Below are positions 1 to 9,244 of a stretch of 64,000 bases of DNA, one piece after another. The DNA is taken from assembly GCA_006844705.1 (NCBI GenBank), contig SPJS01000065.1, positions 51,424-115,423 on the forward strand. The letters run 5' to 3'. This DNA is from Methylococcaceae bacterium (lineage in GTDB: Bacteria; Pseudomonadota; Gammaproteobacteria; Methylococcales; Methylomonadaceae). The notes under the pieces were generated by a model. The model did no database searches and was not told where the DNA came from. It saw only the letters and a program-made list of their open reading frames with translations. Numbering within the stretch: position 1 is the first letter of the stretch; each line of letters begins with the position of its first letter. Made by a program: the position numbers and the translations under genes.

Positions 1-692
1 GCCGCTATTTGATAATTTGATGCCATGAGATCAGGATAATAATGTAATCGAATACTATCACTAATTACTGCAGGGAGCTTCCACATTTTACATAACTCTG
101 TTCCGGTCTGATAATGATCAAAGCCGATTAATTCCTGTTCACATCGATACTCATCTTCAAAAAATGTTGCCTGCTTTGATTGAAGGCGTAAATCGACTTC
201 TCTCGCCAGACTTGGCAATCGCCTAAAAAACACCAGTTGACCAATATCATGCAATAGTCCACATACAAATATTGCATCTTTATAATGTTTCCCCAGGTGG
301 TTATCAATTTCTCTGGCGATTAATGCGCACTTTACACTGCGTGCCCAAAAATCATGCATGGTGATGGTTTCGCCCGGCATATCAGAAAACTTTTCAACTA
401 TTACTGTACCTAATACCAGGTTTAGCAATTCCTGAGAACCTATAATGGTCATGGCTCTGTTTACACTGGAAATTGTCCCGGGAAACCCATAAAAAGCGCT
501 ATTGACAATCATCAATAACTTGCTTGTCAACGCGGAATCATATTCGATAATGCTCGCCGCATCCTCCATCGGCCTGATAGGATCATCTAATATTTTTTTA
601 AGTTCAAAAAAAACATTAGGAGGCGAAGTCAGGTTCAAATCTCCCTGCAAGATATCGGCAACAGTTAAATCTGGTTGTAAAGAAGTTTGCAT
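1..692 (-). CDS. HDOD domain protein, partial (3' end outside window)
   Basis: The frame reads from an ATG at 692 to the left edge without a stop, giving about 230 residues of an incomplete protein. It has the HDOD pattern: an N-terminal part with PPNVFFELKKILDDP, the stretch LTSKLLMIVNSAFYG, and FVCGLLHDIGQLVFF with the HD-like LLHDIG. HDOD proteins are non-catalytic relatives of HD phosphohydrolases that act as signalling or scaffold modules, often near chemotaxis or c-di-GMP genes. A GGDEF-EAL gene starts divergently at 906, which fits a signalling role. The specific partner is unknown. The 213 bases between the two genes are AT-rich and show no operator that I recognise. Confidence 0.85.
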   Translation of the reverse strand, partial: MQTSLQPDLTVADILQGDLNLTSPPNVFFELKKILDDPIRPMEDAASIIEYDSALTSKLLMIVNSAFYGFPGTISSVNRAMTIIGSQELLNLVLGTVIVEKFSDMPGETITMHDFWARSVKCALIAREIDNHLGKHYKDAIFVCGLLHDIGQLVFFRRLPSLAREVDLRLQSKQATFFEDEYRCEQELIGFDHYQTGTELCKMWKLPAVISDSIRLHYYPDLMASNYQIA

Positions 693-905
693 ATTTAACT
701 AATAAATATTGAAAATAAAAAAAATGGCCTATACTTGAGATAAAATATAGGTATATCAAACCGTAGTCTTAATTATGATAAATGCAAGGCTGTTGAATAG
801 TGTGGTCGCTCAATGCCGGGATTACTGCTTTACATACTACAATCCTGCGTTTTGTAAGGAAAAAATAAAGCTCGTGAATAGGAAATAGCTTAGTCAAAAC
901 TGCTC

Positions 906-2762
906 ATGGTTAACTACGTTGATCTCAAACAAAAACTGATCATCATTGCAGAACATGTCGAAAAATCTGCGCTTGACATCAGTTCTAAACTCAAAGAAAA
1001 AGGCTATCAGAACCTTAGAGTGGCTGAAGACGGCAGCCACATCTATGAAATTTTAAGACCTTTTTATAATAAGCAGGATCAAGTTGGCCTGGTCATCATC
1101 AATGAAGACTTACCACAGGCTCAAGTGGCTGAAATGTGCCAGGCACTGGCCGGTAACACTGCAAATGACTCCATTGTTCCTTTCATCATACTCTGCCAAA
1201 CACCTCGCAAACCAAGTGAATTTTATTTACAACATGATTCAGAAAACAGTCAGCGATACTTGATTCATACGCTCCAATATCCGCTAAATTATCACGAGCT
1301 TTTACTGATCATCGATTTTCAATTAGGTATGAAACATGAGCGTTTACTACGCCATAAACAAGAAGAACGCCTGATTAATGAACTGGCTGAACGTAAAGTC
1401 GTTGATTCAAAGTTAAAATACCTGGTTGTTCATGATGAACTGACCGGCCTGTATAATCGAAATAATTTTGAACGCCAATTAAAACTGGTGTTAAACCGCA
1501 ACAGCCATTTTTCAGAAAATTCAGCCTTACTTTTCATCGATATTGACCGATTCAGTATGATTAATGAATTGGAAGGTTTTGAAGTCGGTGACCGGCTGTT
1601 AGTGGAATTGGTTGTGCTCGTCAGAAAGTTTTTATCTTCAAACAGTCTGTTCGCGCGCATTGGGTCTGACGAATTTTGCCTTTTTCTTGAAGATAATAAT
1701 GAACACCAGGCGCTCAACTTTGCCGAAAGAATTCGGACTGCTGTTGAAGAATTCCGATTTTTCACTGGCGAAGTCTGTTACAGCGTAACTGTGTCCATTG
1801 GTATATCCACCATCAATCCAAGTAATCATGTTTACCATCCCAGCGAGTTGGTATTACGCGCCCGACAAGCCTGCCATACCGCCAAGGAAAACGGCCGCAA
1901 TATGCTGTGGGTATTCAATGACAACGATCATGTGGTAAGGGAACGTCGACGCGATATTTACTGGGCCCCGCTGATAAAAAAAGCCCTGCTAGAAAAAGAA
2001 CTGTTTCTGGTTTATCAACCCGTGGTAGAACTGGAAAACGGCAAAATTTCCCACTATGAAGCCCTCATTCGCATGAAAGGCCAGGACAACGTGGTCATTA
2101 CCCCTAATCAGTTTATTCCCGCAGCGGAACGCATGGGTTTGATCCATAGTATTGATATATGGGTGGTGGAAACCGCCATTGATTTTCTGGCCAACCTGCC
2201 ACCAGAACTTTCTCATATTTCATTAGCTATCAACTTGTCGGGGACGGCGTTTCAAGATGCCTCACTGTTACCTACTATCAGAGAAAAACTTGAGTTAACC
2301 TGGGTCAATGCCGGCCGTTTAACATTTGAGATCACTGAAACCGCCGCCGTCGAAAATTTTGAAAAAACAAGGGAAATGATTACTAAAATCCGAGCGCTTG
2401 GTTGTAAATTTGCGTTAGATGATTTTGGTGCTGGCTTTTGTTCTTTTAATTATTTAAAAAGTTTTCCAGTAGATTATGTAAAAATTGATGGCCAGTTTAT
2501 TCAAAACCTGATGAGCGATGAAACGGACCAGGTTCTTGTAAAATCAATGGCAGAAATCGCCAGTCAATTGGGTAAAAAAACGATTGCTGAATTCGTTGAA
2601 ACACCTTTTATTGTTCAAAAATTGAGAGAATTTGGTATCGATTTTGGACAAGGTTATTTTTTTGGTAAACCCAACATGGAACTGTTGCAAAGTGACAGCG
2701 TTGAAATCAATCAACTGTTAGAAAACACACTTAACCAAACCCCTTTTTCAGTCAATAGTTAA
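906..2762 (+). CDS. GGDEF-EAL protein with degenerate GGDEF site, probable c-di-GMP phosphodiesterase
   Basis: This 618-residue protein has no membrane segment. Residues 1-140 look like a receiver-type fold (LIIIAEHV, FIILCQTP) but the phospho-acceptor pocket is not clear. A GGDEF domain follows at about 170-335, starting with HDELTGLYNRNNFERQL; its active-site loop is GSDEF (253-257) instead of GGDEF. An EAL domain follows at about 350-605 with intact YEALIRM (384-390), DDFGAG (505-510) and IAEFVE. From family knowledge, an intact EAL with an altered GGDEF often means a phosphodiesterase with a regulatory GTP-binding GGDEF; that is inference here. The ribosome-binding site before ATG 906 is poor. 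Confidence 0.9.
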   Translation: MVNYVDLKQKLIIIAEHVEKSALDISSKLKEKGYQNLRVAEDGSHIYEILRPFYNKQDQVGLVIINEDLPQAQVAEMCQALAGNTANDSIVPFIILCQTPRKPSEFYLQHDSENSQRYLIHTLQYPLNYHELLLIIDFQLGMKHERLLRHKQEERLINELAERKVVDSKLKYLVVHDELTGLYNRNNFERQLKLVLNRNSHFSENSALLFIDIDRFSMINELEGFEVGDRLLVELVVLVRKFLSSNSLFARIGSDEFCLFLEDNNEHQALNFAERIRTAVEEFRFFTGEVCYSVTVSIGISTINPSNHVYHPSELVLRARQACHTAKENGRNMLWVFNDNDHVVRERRRDIYWAPLIKKALLEKELFLVYQPVVELENGKISHYEALIRMKGQDNVVITPNQFIPAAERMGLIHSIDIWVVETAIDFLANLPPELSHISLAINLSGTAFQDASLLPTIREKLELTWVNAGRLTFEITETAAVENFEKTREMITKIRALGCKFALDDFGAGFCSFNYLKSFPVDYVKIDGQFIQNLMSDETDQVLVKSMAEIASQLGKKTIAEFVETPFIVQKLREFGIDFGQGYFFGKPNMELLQSDSVEINQLLENTLNQTPFSVNS

Positions 2763-2958
2763 GCCAACCAGCCACGCCTTGTTGGCTCGTTCATTCGCGA
2801 TTAAGCATAAAATCATAGATAATACATAAAATTATTTATTGCTTTGATTTATTTCAACGAACGGCTATTTTGATTCTGCTAAACACCAAGATAGATTTCC
2901 CTGCGATTAAGATCGTCCACCACCCTTTTGTGAGTGAGACGACATTCACCAAAAAATA

Positions 2959-5295
2959 ATGGCAAAAAAAAATCAGCGCGCCAAACCTAAAAACAAGAAA
3001 AAAACCAAGTCCCCCCCCCCCGGCCGGTTAACAAAATTTTTTATCTACCTGCTCGTTTTTGGCACTTTTGTTTTCGCAACCTATATGGGCTATCTGGACT
3101 ATACCGTTCGCCAACAATTCGCTGGTAAACGCTGGTCAATACCTGCCCGTGTCTATGCCAGCCCTGTTGAGTTGTATGCAGGGCTGGAATTGGGTACGAG
3201 AGACTTCGAGAATCTCTTAGCGCAATTACATTATCATCGCGATTACCAATTATCCGGCCCGGGAAGTTTTTATAAAAAAAATAGCGCCATCTACTTGAAA
3301 ACCCGCCGATTTGTTTTTTGGGATGGTCAACAGGAAAGCCAGGCGTTAAAAATCCAATTCAAGGGAAAATCTGTTGCGAGACTAACTCGACTTGATACAT
3401 CACAGGATATTCCTGTCATCCGTCTGGACCCGGTTCAAATTGGCAGCTTTTATCCCACGTTAAAAGAAGACCGGGTATTGATCAAAATGGAGAATGCACC
3501 TGATCATTTAATCAACGGTCTGCTTGCAACTGAAGACAGAAACTTTTACTCGCATTTTGGCATTTCATTTAAAGCGATTGCGCGGGCACTGTATGTAAAC
3601 CTAAAGGCTGGTAGCGTTGTCCAGGGAGGCAGCACCATCACTCAACAATTGGTAAAAAACTTTTATCTTTCCGCTGAAAAAACCCTGATCCGTAAAATCA
3701 ACGAAGCGCTTATTGCGTTGATTCTTGAATATCGGTTTAACAAGGACGAAATCCTCGAAGCCTATTTGAATGAAATTTATCTGGGGCAGGATAAAGCCAG
3801 TGCAATTCATGGATTTGGCCTTGCCAGCGAATTTTATTTCGGGCGGCCTTTGGATAGTCTGGATTTACCTCAAATTGCCACGCTGGTCGCAATGGTGCGT
3901 GGCCCCTCCTATTATGATCCCAGACGTCACCCAGATCGTGCTATCCAGCGAAGAAACCTGGTCTTGGATGAAATGTACAAACAAGGATTTATATCTGAAC
4001 TGGAAGCCCAACCTGCCAAGCAATCTAAATTATACGTCGTAGCTAAAACCCATCGACCTGCCAATCGTTATCCTGCATTTTTGGATTTGGTGAAAAGACA
4101 GCTGCGCCAGGAATATCGAAATGAAGACCTTACCTCGGAAGGGTTGAGAATCTTCACCACGCTGGACCCCTTTGTGCAAAACAAGCTGGAAAACACTATC
4201 AAAAAGAAACTGTCCCAGCTCGAGAAAAAACCGAAAGTATCCAAGCTGCAAACTGCCAGCCTGGTCACACGTCGGGACAGTGGTGAGATTGTTGCTTTAA
4301 TGGGCAGTCGCAAAGCTGATGCTGCCGGGTTTAATCGTGCATTGGATGCTGTCCGCCCGATAGGCTCTTTAATTAAGCCGGTTATTTATTTGACGGCGCT
4401 TGAGTATCCACAAAAATACACTGCAATCACCAAAATCAGTGACACCTCGATTACAGTGAAAGGGGCAAAAGGCAAAGACTGGACGCCCAAGAATTACGAC
4501 AACCTGGAACATGGTGATGTCGAGTTACATACCGCATTGAGTCGCTCTTACAATTTAGCTACTGTCCGCATAGGCATGGATGTGGGCATTGCCCGCACAG
4601 CCAAAACCTTGCGCGATATGGGTGTTAACCGCGAGGTAAAACTTTACCCCTCTCTGTTGCTGGGAGCTTCTCCCCTCACGCCACTGGAAGTTACACAACT
4701 TTATCAAACGCTTGCCGGAGACGGTTTTGCAACGCCATTACGCTCAATTCGGGAAGTTGTCGCGCAAAATGGAGAACGCCTGCAAAGTTACCCTTACACT
4801 GTTCGCCAGACAGTTGACCCTGCTGCGGCCTACATCACCAATACCCTGTTACAGGAAGCCATGCAGGAAGGAACCGGCCGATCAGCCTACCTGTACCTGC
4901 CCAGCGCCCTGAATCTTGCCGGAAAAACCGGGACAACCAATAAATTACGAGACAGCTGGTTTGCCGGTTTCAGTGGCGATTATTTATCCGTTGTCTGGAT
5001 TGGACGTGACGACAACAAACCGGCTGGGCTGACCGGAGCCAGTGGCGCATTGCAGGTATGGATAGAATTAATGAAACATATTGCACGTCAACCAGTCGTA
5101 CTCATACCCCCCGAAACCATTGAAATGCAATGGATAGACCCAAGTAATGGTTTGCTGGCGGATGAAGAATGTGACCTGGCCACAGCCTACCCTTTTGTAT
5201 CCGGCTCGGCACCCCTTCAACATTCGCCTTGTGTCGAAACCAGCCTGGACAAAGCCAAAACCTGGTTTAATGATTTTTTACTCGATAATTTTTAA
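2959..5295 (+). CDS. mrcB: Penicillin-binding protein 1B, bifunctional glycosyltransferase/transpeptidase
   Basis: This class A PBP polymerises lipid II and crosslinks peptidoglycan in the periplasm. A basic cytoplasmic tail (1-24) and one membrane segment (about 25-42) are followed by a UB2H-like region, where LpoB-type activators bind in relatives. The GT51 domain has the catalytic Glu192 in ATEDRNFYSHFG and the GGSTITQQL motif. The transpeptidase domain has SLIK with Ser470, SYN at 530-532 and KTG at 656-658. The length of 778 is normal for PBP1b. lolA starts 3 bases after the stop, so mrcB-lolA-def looks co-transcribed. An 11-C run lies in codons 18-21. Confidence 0.95.
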   Translation: MAKKNQRAKPKNKKKTKSPPPGRLTKFFIYLLVFGTFVFATYMGYLDYTVRQQFAGKRWSIPARVYASPVELYAGLELGTRDFENLLAQLHYHRDYQLSGPGSFYKKNSAIYLKTRRFVFWDGQQESQALKIQFKGKSVARLTRLDTSQDIPVIRLDPVQIGSFYPTLKEDRVLIKMENAPDHLINGLLATEDRNFYSHFGISFKAIARALYVNLKAGSVVQGGSTITQQLVKNFYLSAEKTLIRKINEALIALILEYRFNKDEILEAYLNEIYLGQDKASAIHGFGLASEFYFGRPLDSLDLPQIATLVAMVRGPSYYDPRRHPDRAIQRRNLVLDEMYKQGFISELEAQPAKQSKLYVVAKTHRPANRYPAFLDLVKRQLRQEYRNEDLTSEGLRIFTTLDPFVQNKLENTIKKKLSQLEKKPKVSKLQTASLVTRRDSGEIVALMGSRKADAAGFNRALDAVRPIGSLIKPVIYLTALEYPQKYTAITKISDTSITVKGAKGKDWTPKNYDNLEHGDVELHTALSRSYNLATVRIGMDVGIARTAKTLRDMGVNREVKLYPSLLLGASPLTPLEVTQLYQTLAGDGFATPLRSIREVVAQNGERLQSYPYTVRQTVDPAAAYITNTLLQEAMQEGTGRSAYLYLPSALNLAGKTGTTNKLRDSWFAGFSGDYLSVVWIGRDDNKPAGLTGASGALQVWIELMKHIARQPVVLIPPETIEMQWIDPSNGLLADEECDLATAYPFVSGSAPLQHSPCVETSLDKAKTWFNDFLLDNF
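3011..3021 (+). repeat. Homopolymer of 11 C inside the mrcB start region
   Basis: Eleven consecutive C bases encode Ser-Pro-Pro-Pro in the cytoplasmic tail of PBP1b. Gain or loss of one base would shift the frame after about 20 codons. It stands out because the surrounding sequence is A-rich (lysine codons). It could be a slippage site, a simple proline stretch, or a sequencing artefact of length. Confidence 0.8.
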
Positions 5296-5298
5296 GTT

Positions 5299-5928
5299 AT
5301 GAAGACATTTGTTGTATTGATTACCTGCTGTGCAACTCTCTTGTTTGTGCCATTAGTGAGCTCAGATGAGACTGTCCAGCAGCAATTAACCTTGTTTTTG
5401 CAAAACACAACAAGCATACAGGCTGATTTCCAGCAAGTCAGTTTTGACAAACAAGGCAACCCGGCTGAAACCAGCGAAGGTACGTTTTATTTAAATCGCC
5501 CCGGACGATTTCGTTGGCATTACCAACATCCTTTTATTCAGGAAATAGTCTCAAATGGCGACAAAATATGGTTTTATGATGCTGATCTGGAGCAAGTCAC
5601 CATTAAACCGGCAATAGACTCGATAGGTTCAACCCCCGCCCTTTTATTAAGTGGCAATGTTAAACTCAATGAAGAATTCCATGTAATCCAACACGGCCAA
5701 ACTGAAGGTGACATGGCGTGGATAAAACTCACCCCAAAAAAAGAAGAAAGCGGTTTTAATTATATTTTGATCGGGCTGGACAAGGGGATACTTGCCGGTA
5801 TGGAACTAAGCGATAATTTTGGCCAGTTGACACGTATTTATTTCAGCAATCTTCAGCAAAACCCAGAGTTATCAGACACGCTGTTTTCTTTTAACATACC
5901 GGAAGGCGTCGATGTCTTCAGCCAATAA
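5299..5928 (+). CDS. lolA: Outer-membrane lipoprotein carrier protein LolA
   Basis: LolA takes lipoproteins from LolCDE at the inner membrane and carries them through the periplasm to LolB. The 209-residue protein begins with a signal peptide (MKTFVVLITCCATLLFVPL) and shows the family pattern: SIQADFQQVSFD, then GTFYLNRPGRFRWHY (the Arg of the hydrophobic-lid region), then IVSNGDKIWFYDADLEQV. The length fits the family. It starts 3 bases after mrcB and its 3' end overlaps def by 17 bases. In many gammaproteobacteria lolA follows ftsK, so the mrcB neighbour is less usual. Confidence 0.92.
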   Translation: MKTFVVLITCCATLLFVPLVSSDETVQQQLTLFLQNTTSIQADFQQVSFDKQGNPAETSEGTFYLNRPGRFRWHYQHPFIQEIVSNGDKIWFYDADLEQVTIKPAIDSIGSTPALLLSGNVKLNEEFHVIQHGQTEGDMAWIKLTPKKEESGFNYILIGLDKGILAGMELSDNFGQLTRIYFSNLQQNPELSDTLFSFNIPEGVDVFSQ

Positions 5929-6469
5929 GACCTTACCCTTGACCGGAAAGGTATGTGATATTGTTCAGCTGGGCAATCCACTGCTACGCCAAACCGCTCA
6001 AAAAGTCACCGATACAGCTGCCCCCCAGGTTGAGCAAACCATTGTGGATATGCTAGCTACGCTTGCTGTTTCCAATGGTGTCGGTATCGCCGCACCGCAA
6101 ATCGGAATCTCTCTGGCGATTATAATAATAGCCTCACGCCCCACACCAAGATATCCCAATGCACCCGATATGCCGCCCGTAGTGATGATTAATCCCGGAT
6201 ATGAGATCATTGAGCACACTCGAAAAAAAGACTGGGAAGGTTGTCTGAGCATTCCCGGTATACGCGCTTTGGTACCACGATATCAAGCGATTAAAGTCAG
6301 CTTTCAAAGTCCACAAATGACAGCCAACACTTTAGAATTATCTGATTTTCCAGCGCGAGTATTTCAGCATGAATTTGACCACTTATCTGGCAACGTGTAT
6401 TTAGACCGGGTGGAAAACAACGTGGATATCATAACCGAGAGTGAATTTATGGCCCGTTACCTTGATTAA
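5912..6469 (+). CDS. def: Peptide deformylase
   Basis: The enzyme removes the formyl group from the N-terminal Met of new proteins, using a metal ion held by one Cys and two His. All three family motifs are present: GVGIAAPQIG (motif 1), EGCLSIPG (motif 2, metal-binding Cys) and QHEFDHLSG (motif 3, HEFDH). The length of 185 is a little above the usual about 170. ATG 5912 is preceded by GGAAGG within the lolA end, supporting translational coupling. It is not next to fmt, so this may be a second or relocated deformylase; that cannot be decided from the window. Confidence 0.93.
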   Translation: MSSANKTLPLTGKVCDIVQLGNPLLRQTAQKVTDTAAPQVEQTIVDMLATLAVSNGVGIAAPQIGISLAIIIIASRPTPRYPNAPDMPPVVMINPGYEIIEHTRKKDWEGCLSIPGIRALVPRYQAIKVSFQSPQMTANTLELSDFPARVFQHEFDHLSGNVYLDRVENNVDIITESEFMARYLD

Positions 6470-6585
6470 GTATTTTATCCAACTCAATGTATACCCCCTG
6501 ACTGAACAGTACCGTGTTCATTTCCATGTTGAAAATATCCTAATAAGCTGTTAGAAATGGAGACAGTTTAAATGTATAAATAAAC

Positions 6586-7068
6586 ATGCTAAATATAGAA
6601 ACGCTTAAATCGTTCCCGTTGCTTGCATTGAAAAGTGGAGATTTTTTACTGCAACAAGGTGAGAAGACCGACAGTCTGTTTTTTCTTTATGAAGGAAAAG
6701 TCAGCATCATCAAAGACGGTTATGAAATTGGTATTCGTTCTGATCAAGGAACAGTATTGGGTGAAATTTCGGTATTACTCAATTCGGAAATTTCCGCTTC
6801 AGTCCAATGTTTGACCGACACTACTTTTTTTCATATTTCGCAACCGAAGCAATATTTGAACTCACATCCTGAAGTAATGTGGCATATTGCCCAGGTGCTT
6901 TCCCTGCGCTTATATAATTTAAGCCAATATCTGGTGGATGTTAAACGCCAGTACGAAGGGCACGATCATCTGGATATGGTCGATGATGTTTTGCATTCTT
7001 TGTTACATCAACAGAACAGTGAAATCATAAAACGCCATGAGAGTAAACGAGATACCCCCGATTATTAA
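6586..7068 (+). CDS. Stand-alone cyclic-nucleotide-binding-fold protein
   Basis: This 160-residue protein consists of a cNMP-binding beta-roll (about 15-110, GDFLLQQGEKTDSLFFLYEG, then GTVLGEISVLLNSEISASV) and a helical C-terminus. There is no DNA-binding or enzymatic domain. In the phosphate-binding cassette the Glu of GEIS is kept, but the Arg that normally contacts the cyclic phosphate (R-A/T-A-x-V) is replaced by Ile-Ser, so cAMP or cGMP binding is doubtful. The 3' end overlaps the convergent phosphoesterase gene by 4 bases. The function is unknown; such proteins may be protein-interaction or sensor modules. Confidence 0.8.
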   Translation: MLNIETLKSFPLLALKSGDFLLQQGEKTDSLFFLYEGKVSIIKDGYEIGIRSDQGTVLGEISVLLNSEISASVQCLTDTTFFHISQPKQYLNSHPEVMWHIAQVLSLRLYNLSQYLVDVKRQYEGHDHLDMVDDVLHSLLHQQNSEIIKRHESKRDTPDY

Positions 7069-7784
7069 ACCAATAGTTGATATTCACTGCCTGCCAGGGA
7101 ATGCCATTCAGCTTGCATCCTTTGCAGATCAACTACCAGATAAGGAGGAATATCACCGAGATAGCTCCCACTATTAAACACCCAGGTGTGACCTATCTGA
7201 TCTTTCCAGTCGCCTGCTTTGGTATAGGGGCTCTGATGAATATGGCCGCTAAAAACCATTGAGGGTTGATATCGGTCTATCCATGCGTTCAAGGCGCTAT
7301 CTCCAATATGACGCTTGCCGGTCCAACTGACAGGAGAATTATCCGGAGGAGCATGATAAACCCAAATCCACTGCTGAAAATTGAGCTGACTTTGTGATTG
7401 AAACTGCTTGTTCACCACCTGTTTGCTGAACTCACCATCCCACCAGGGAAAGATTGATACCAATGTTTGTCCCCAGTACACAAAAGTGCCATCTACATGA
7501 ATATTGTCATAACTTAACCTCTGTATCCATCTCGCTTCAAACTCATCGTATTGATTTTTTATATCACCATCATGGTTACCTGAGCAAACCAGCACCTGTG
7601 TTTGCTGTCTCAACTTGCATAAATATTTGTTTAAAACTTCAATTTGTACCGAGAGGTTTACATTGGAAGATATATCCAGTAAATCTCCCGCGATAATAAT
7701 GCTATCAAAACGCTCAGCCTGAACAAGAATCCAGTCAAATTGCTTGAGTCGATAATGTAAGTCAGAAACAACCAGGATCTTCAT
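7065..7784 (-). CDS. Metallophosphoesterase
   Basis: A 239-residue calcineurin-like phosphoesterase with all the metal-site motifs: VVSDLHYR (D-x-H), IAGDLLD (G-D), CSGNHDGD (G-N-H-D), VYHAPP and FSGHIHQ (G-H-x-H). The family hydrolyses phosphodiesters or phosphomonoesters with two metal ions; the substrate cannot be told. There is no signal peptide, so it is cytoplasmic. Upstream, with a 38-base gap, lie the potassium channel and FMN reductase on the same strand. A weak ribosome-binding site precedes ATG 7784. Confidence 0.88.
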   Translation of the reverse strand: MKILVVSDLHYRLKQFDWILVQAERFDSIIIAGDLLDISSNVNLSVQIEVLNKYLCKLRQQTQVLVCSGNHDGDIKNQYDEFEARWIQRLSYDNIHVDGTFVYWGQTLVSIFPWWDGEFSKQVVNKQFQSQSQLNFQQWIWVYHAPPDNSPVSWTGKRHIGDSALNAWIDRYQPSMVFSGHIHQSPYTKAGDWKDQIGHTWVFNSGSYLGDIPPYLVVDLQRMQAEWHSLAGSEYQLLV

Positions 7785-7822
7785 CGGTCAATCAACTTAG
7801 CGTGATTGCAATTGAATGACGC

Positions 7823-8674
7823 TCATTCTTCATCCAGTTCATGACCACAGAATTTACAAAAGCTCGCATCAAAATCATGACCGGTAGACCCGCAATCAGG
7901 ACAAGCATCGTTATTAATATCAGGTTTATTTACTTTAATCAGTTCAGCACTGTATATTCCTGTAGGTACTGCAATGATGCCATACCCCATAATCATAATC
8001 ATGGCAGCAATTAATTGGCCCCACGGTGTTTGCGGCGCGATATCACCATACCCTACCGTCGTCAACGTCACTATTGCCCAATATACACCTTTTGGAATAC
8101 TGGTAAATCCAGACGCGCTGCCTTCCACCACATACATTAATGAGCCAAACAACACGACTAATGTACATACTGTATATAAAAAAACCAGAATTTTATGACG
8201 ACTTTTATTTAATGCCTCAAGCAACACATGAGACTCACTCAGATATTCTGACAGTTTTAAAATCCTGAATATACGCAATAGTCTCATCACCCGGATGACC
8301 AACATATATTTCACGCCAGGAATCAAAAAACTCAGATAGGTTGGGATAATGGACAAAAAGTCGACAATACCAAAGAAGCTTCGACAATACATCAGCGGCC
8401 GACGAACAGAAATAAGACGTAAAAAATATTCGACAGTGAATAAAGCCGTGAAAAACCATTCGATATATAAAAAAACTACACTGTATTTTACATTCAGGCT
8501 TTCGACACTACCCAGCATCACTGATAAAACACTGATTAATATGCATATAATCAATACAACATCAAACAATTTGGCTGGCCAGGTTTCAGCGCCAAATATG
8601 ATGGTATTCAGCGACTCACGCCAGGGAGATAATTCATCCCCTTCGTTAAATTTCGGCTTATTAGGGTTACGCAT
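7823..8674 (-). CDS. Voltage-gated-type potassium channel with C-terminal zinc ribbon
   Basis: This 283-residue six-TM ion channel has S1-S6 at about residues 38-240. S4 carries regularly spaced arginines (RVMRLLRIFRILKL) and the pore carries the K+ selectivity filter TLTTVGYGD. After S6 comes a short cytosolic tail ending in a CxxC...CxxC zinc-ribbon-like motif (CPDCGSTGHDFDASFCKFCG). The Kv-like architecture indicates gated K+ flux across the inner membrane. The metal-ribbon tail is the odd part and could be a redox or metal sensor. Its ATG abuts the FMN-reductase stop directly, indicating one transcript. Confidence 0.88.
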   Translation of the reverse strand: MRNPNKPKFNEGDELSPWRESLNTIIFGAETWPAKLFDVVLIICILISVLSVMLGSVESLNVKYSVVFLYIEWFFTALFTVEYFLRLISVRRPLMYCRSFFGIVDFLSIIPTYLSFLIPGVKYMLVIRVMRLLRIFRILKLSEYLSESHVLLEALNKSRHKILVFLYTVCTLVVLFGSLMYVVEGSASGFTSIPKGVYWAIVTLTTVGYGDIAPQTPWGQLIAAMIMIMGYGIIAVPTGIYSAELIKVNKPDINNDACPDCGSTGHDFDASFCKFCGHELDEE

Positions 8675-9244
8675 CTAGTACTTTGATAACATCTGGCTTA
8701 ATTGTTGACCCAATCCCAAAATGGATTGTTGCTGCTGCTGATCAATTAACTGCCCCGCATCGTCAAAGGCTTGAGCAGCCTTCGGAATCACGCGTTGTTC
8801 TGGCAAAACAATCATGCCTATGCTACTCAGCAGCATACGTAACATAATCAAACCTTTCATCCCGCCAAACGCGCCAGGCGACGCCGCCATAATAGCGACC
8901 ATTTTGCCTTGAAACGCCGCAAGTTTAGGCTCATCATCATGTTCTTTGCGAGAGCACCAATCTATGGTGTTTTTTAACAGGGGGGTAAAACAACTGTTGT
9001 ATTCAGGGGACGCGATCAACAAGCCATCGTGTTCAATGAATAATTGTTTAAATGCTTTAACCTTCTCCGGCATCCCCTTTTCCATTTCTTCATCCTGATT
9101 AAACAAAGGCATTGGATAATCGGCCACGTCTACCAAGGTTACTTCAGCCCCTGCATCCTCTGCTCCTTTGGCTGCAATAGCGACCATTTTCTTGTTAAAT
9201 GATTTTTTTCTGGCACTGCCAGCAAATGCTAAAATCCTGCTCAT
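8675..9244 (-). CDS. NADPH-dependent FMN reductase family protein
   Basis: This 189-residue flavodoxin-fold protein of the FMN_red family (chromate/azo/quinone reductase type, like YieF) has the FMN phosphate loop FAGSARKKSFNKK at the N-terminus and the family motif ASPEYNSCFTPLLKNTIDW. It would transfer electrons from NAD(P)H to FMN and then to quinones or metal ions in the cytoplasm. It is the first gene of a probable three-gene minus-strand unit with the potassium channel and the phosphoesterase. A GGGA ribosome-binding site lies before ATG 9244. Confidence 0.88.
   Translation of the reverse strand: MSRILAFAGSARKKSFNKKMVAIAAKGAEDAGAEVTLVDVADYPMPLFNQDEEMEKGMPEKVKAFKQLFIEHDGLLIASPEYNSCFTPLLKNTIDWCSRKEHDDEPKLAAFQGKMVAIMAASPGAFGGMKGLIMLRMLLSSIGMIVLPEQRVIPKAAQAFDDAGQLIDQQQQQSILGLGQQLSQMLSKY

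Noticed and set aside
502..702. Open frame on the plus strand
   Set aside because: It lies opposite the clear HDOD gene and shows no family pattern.
2762..2787. AGCCAAC/GTTGGCT hairpin after the GGDEF-EAL gene
   Set aside because: The 12-base loop and absence of a T run make it a poor terminator; not listed as a feature.
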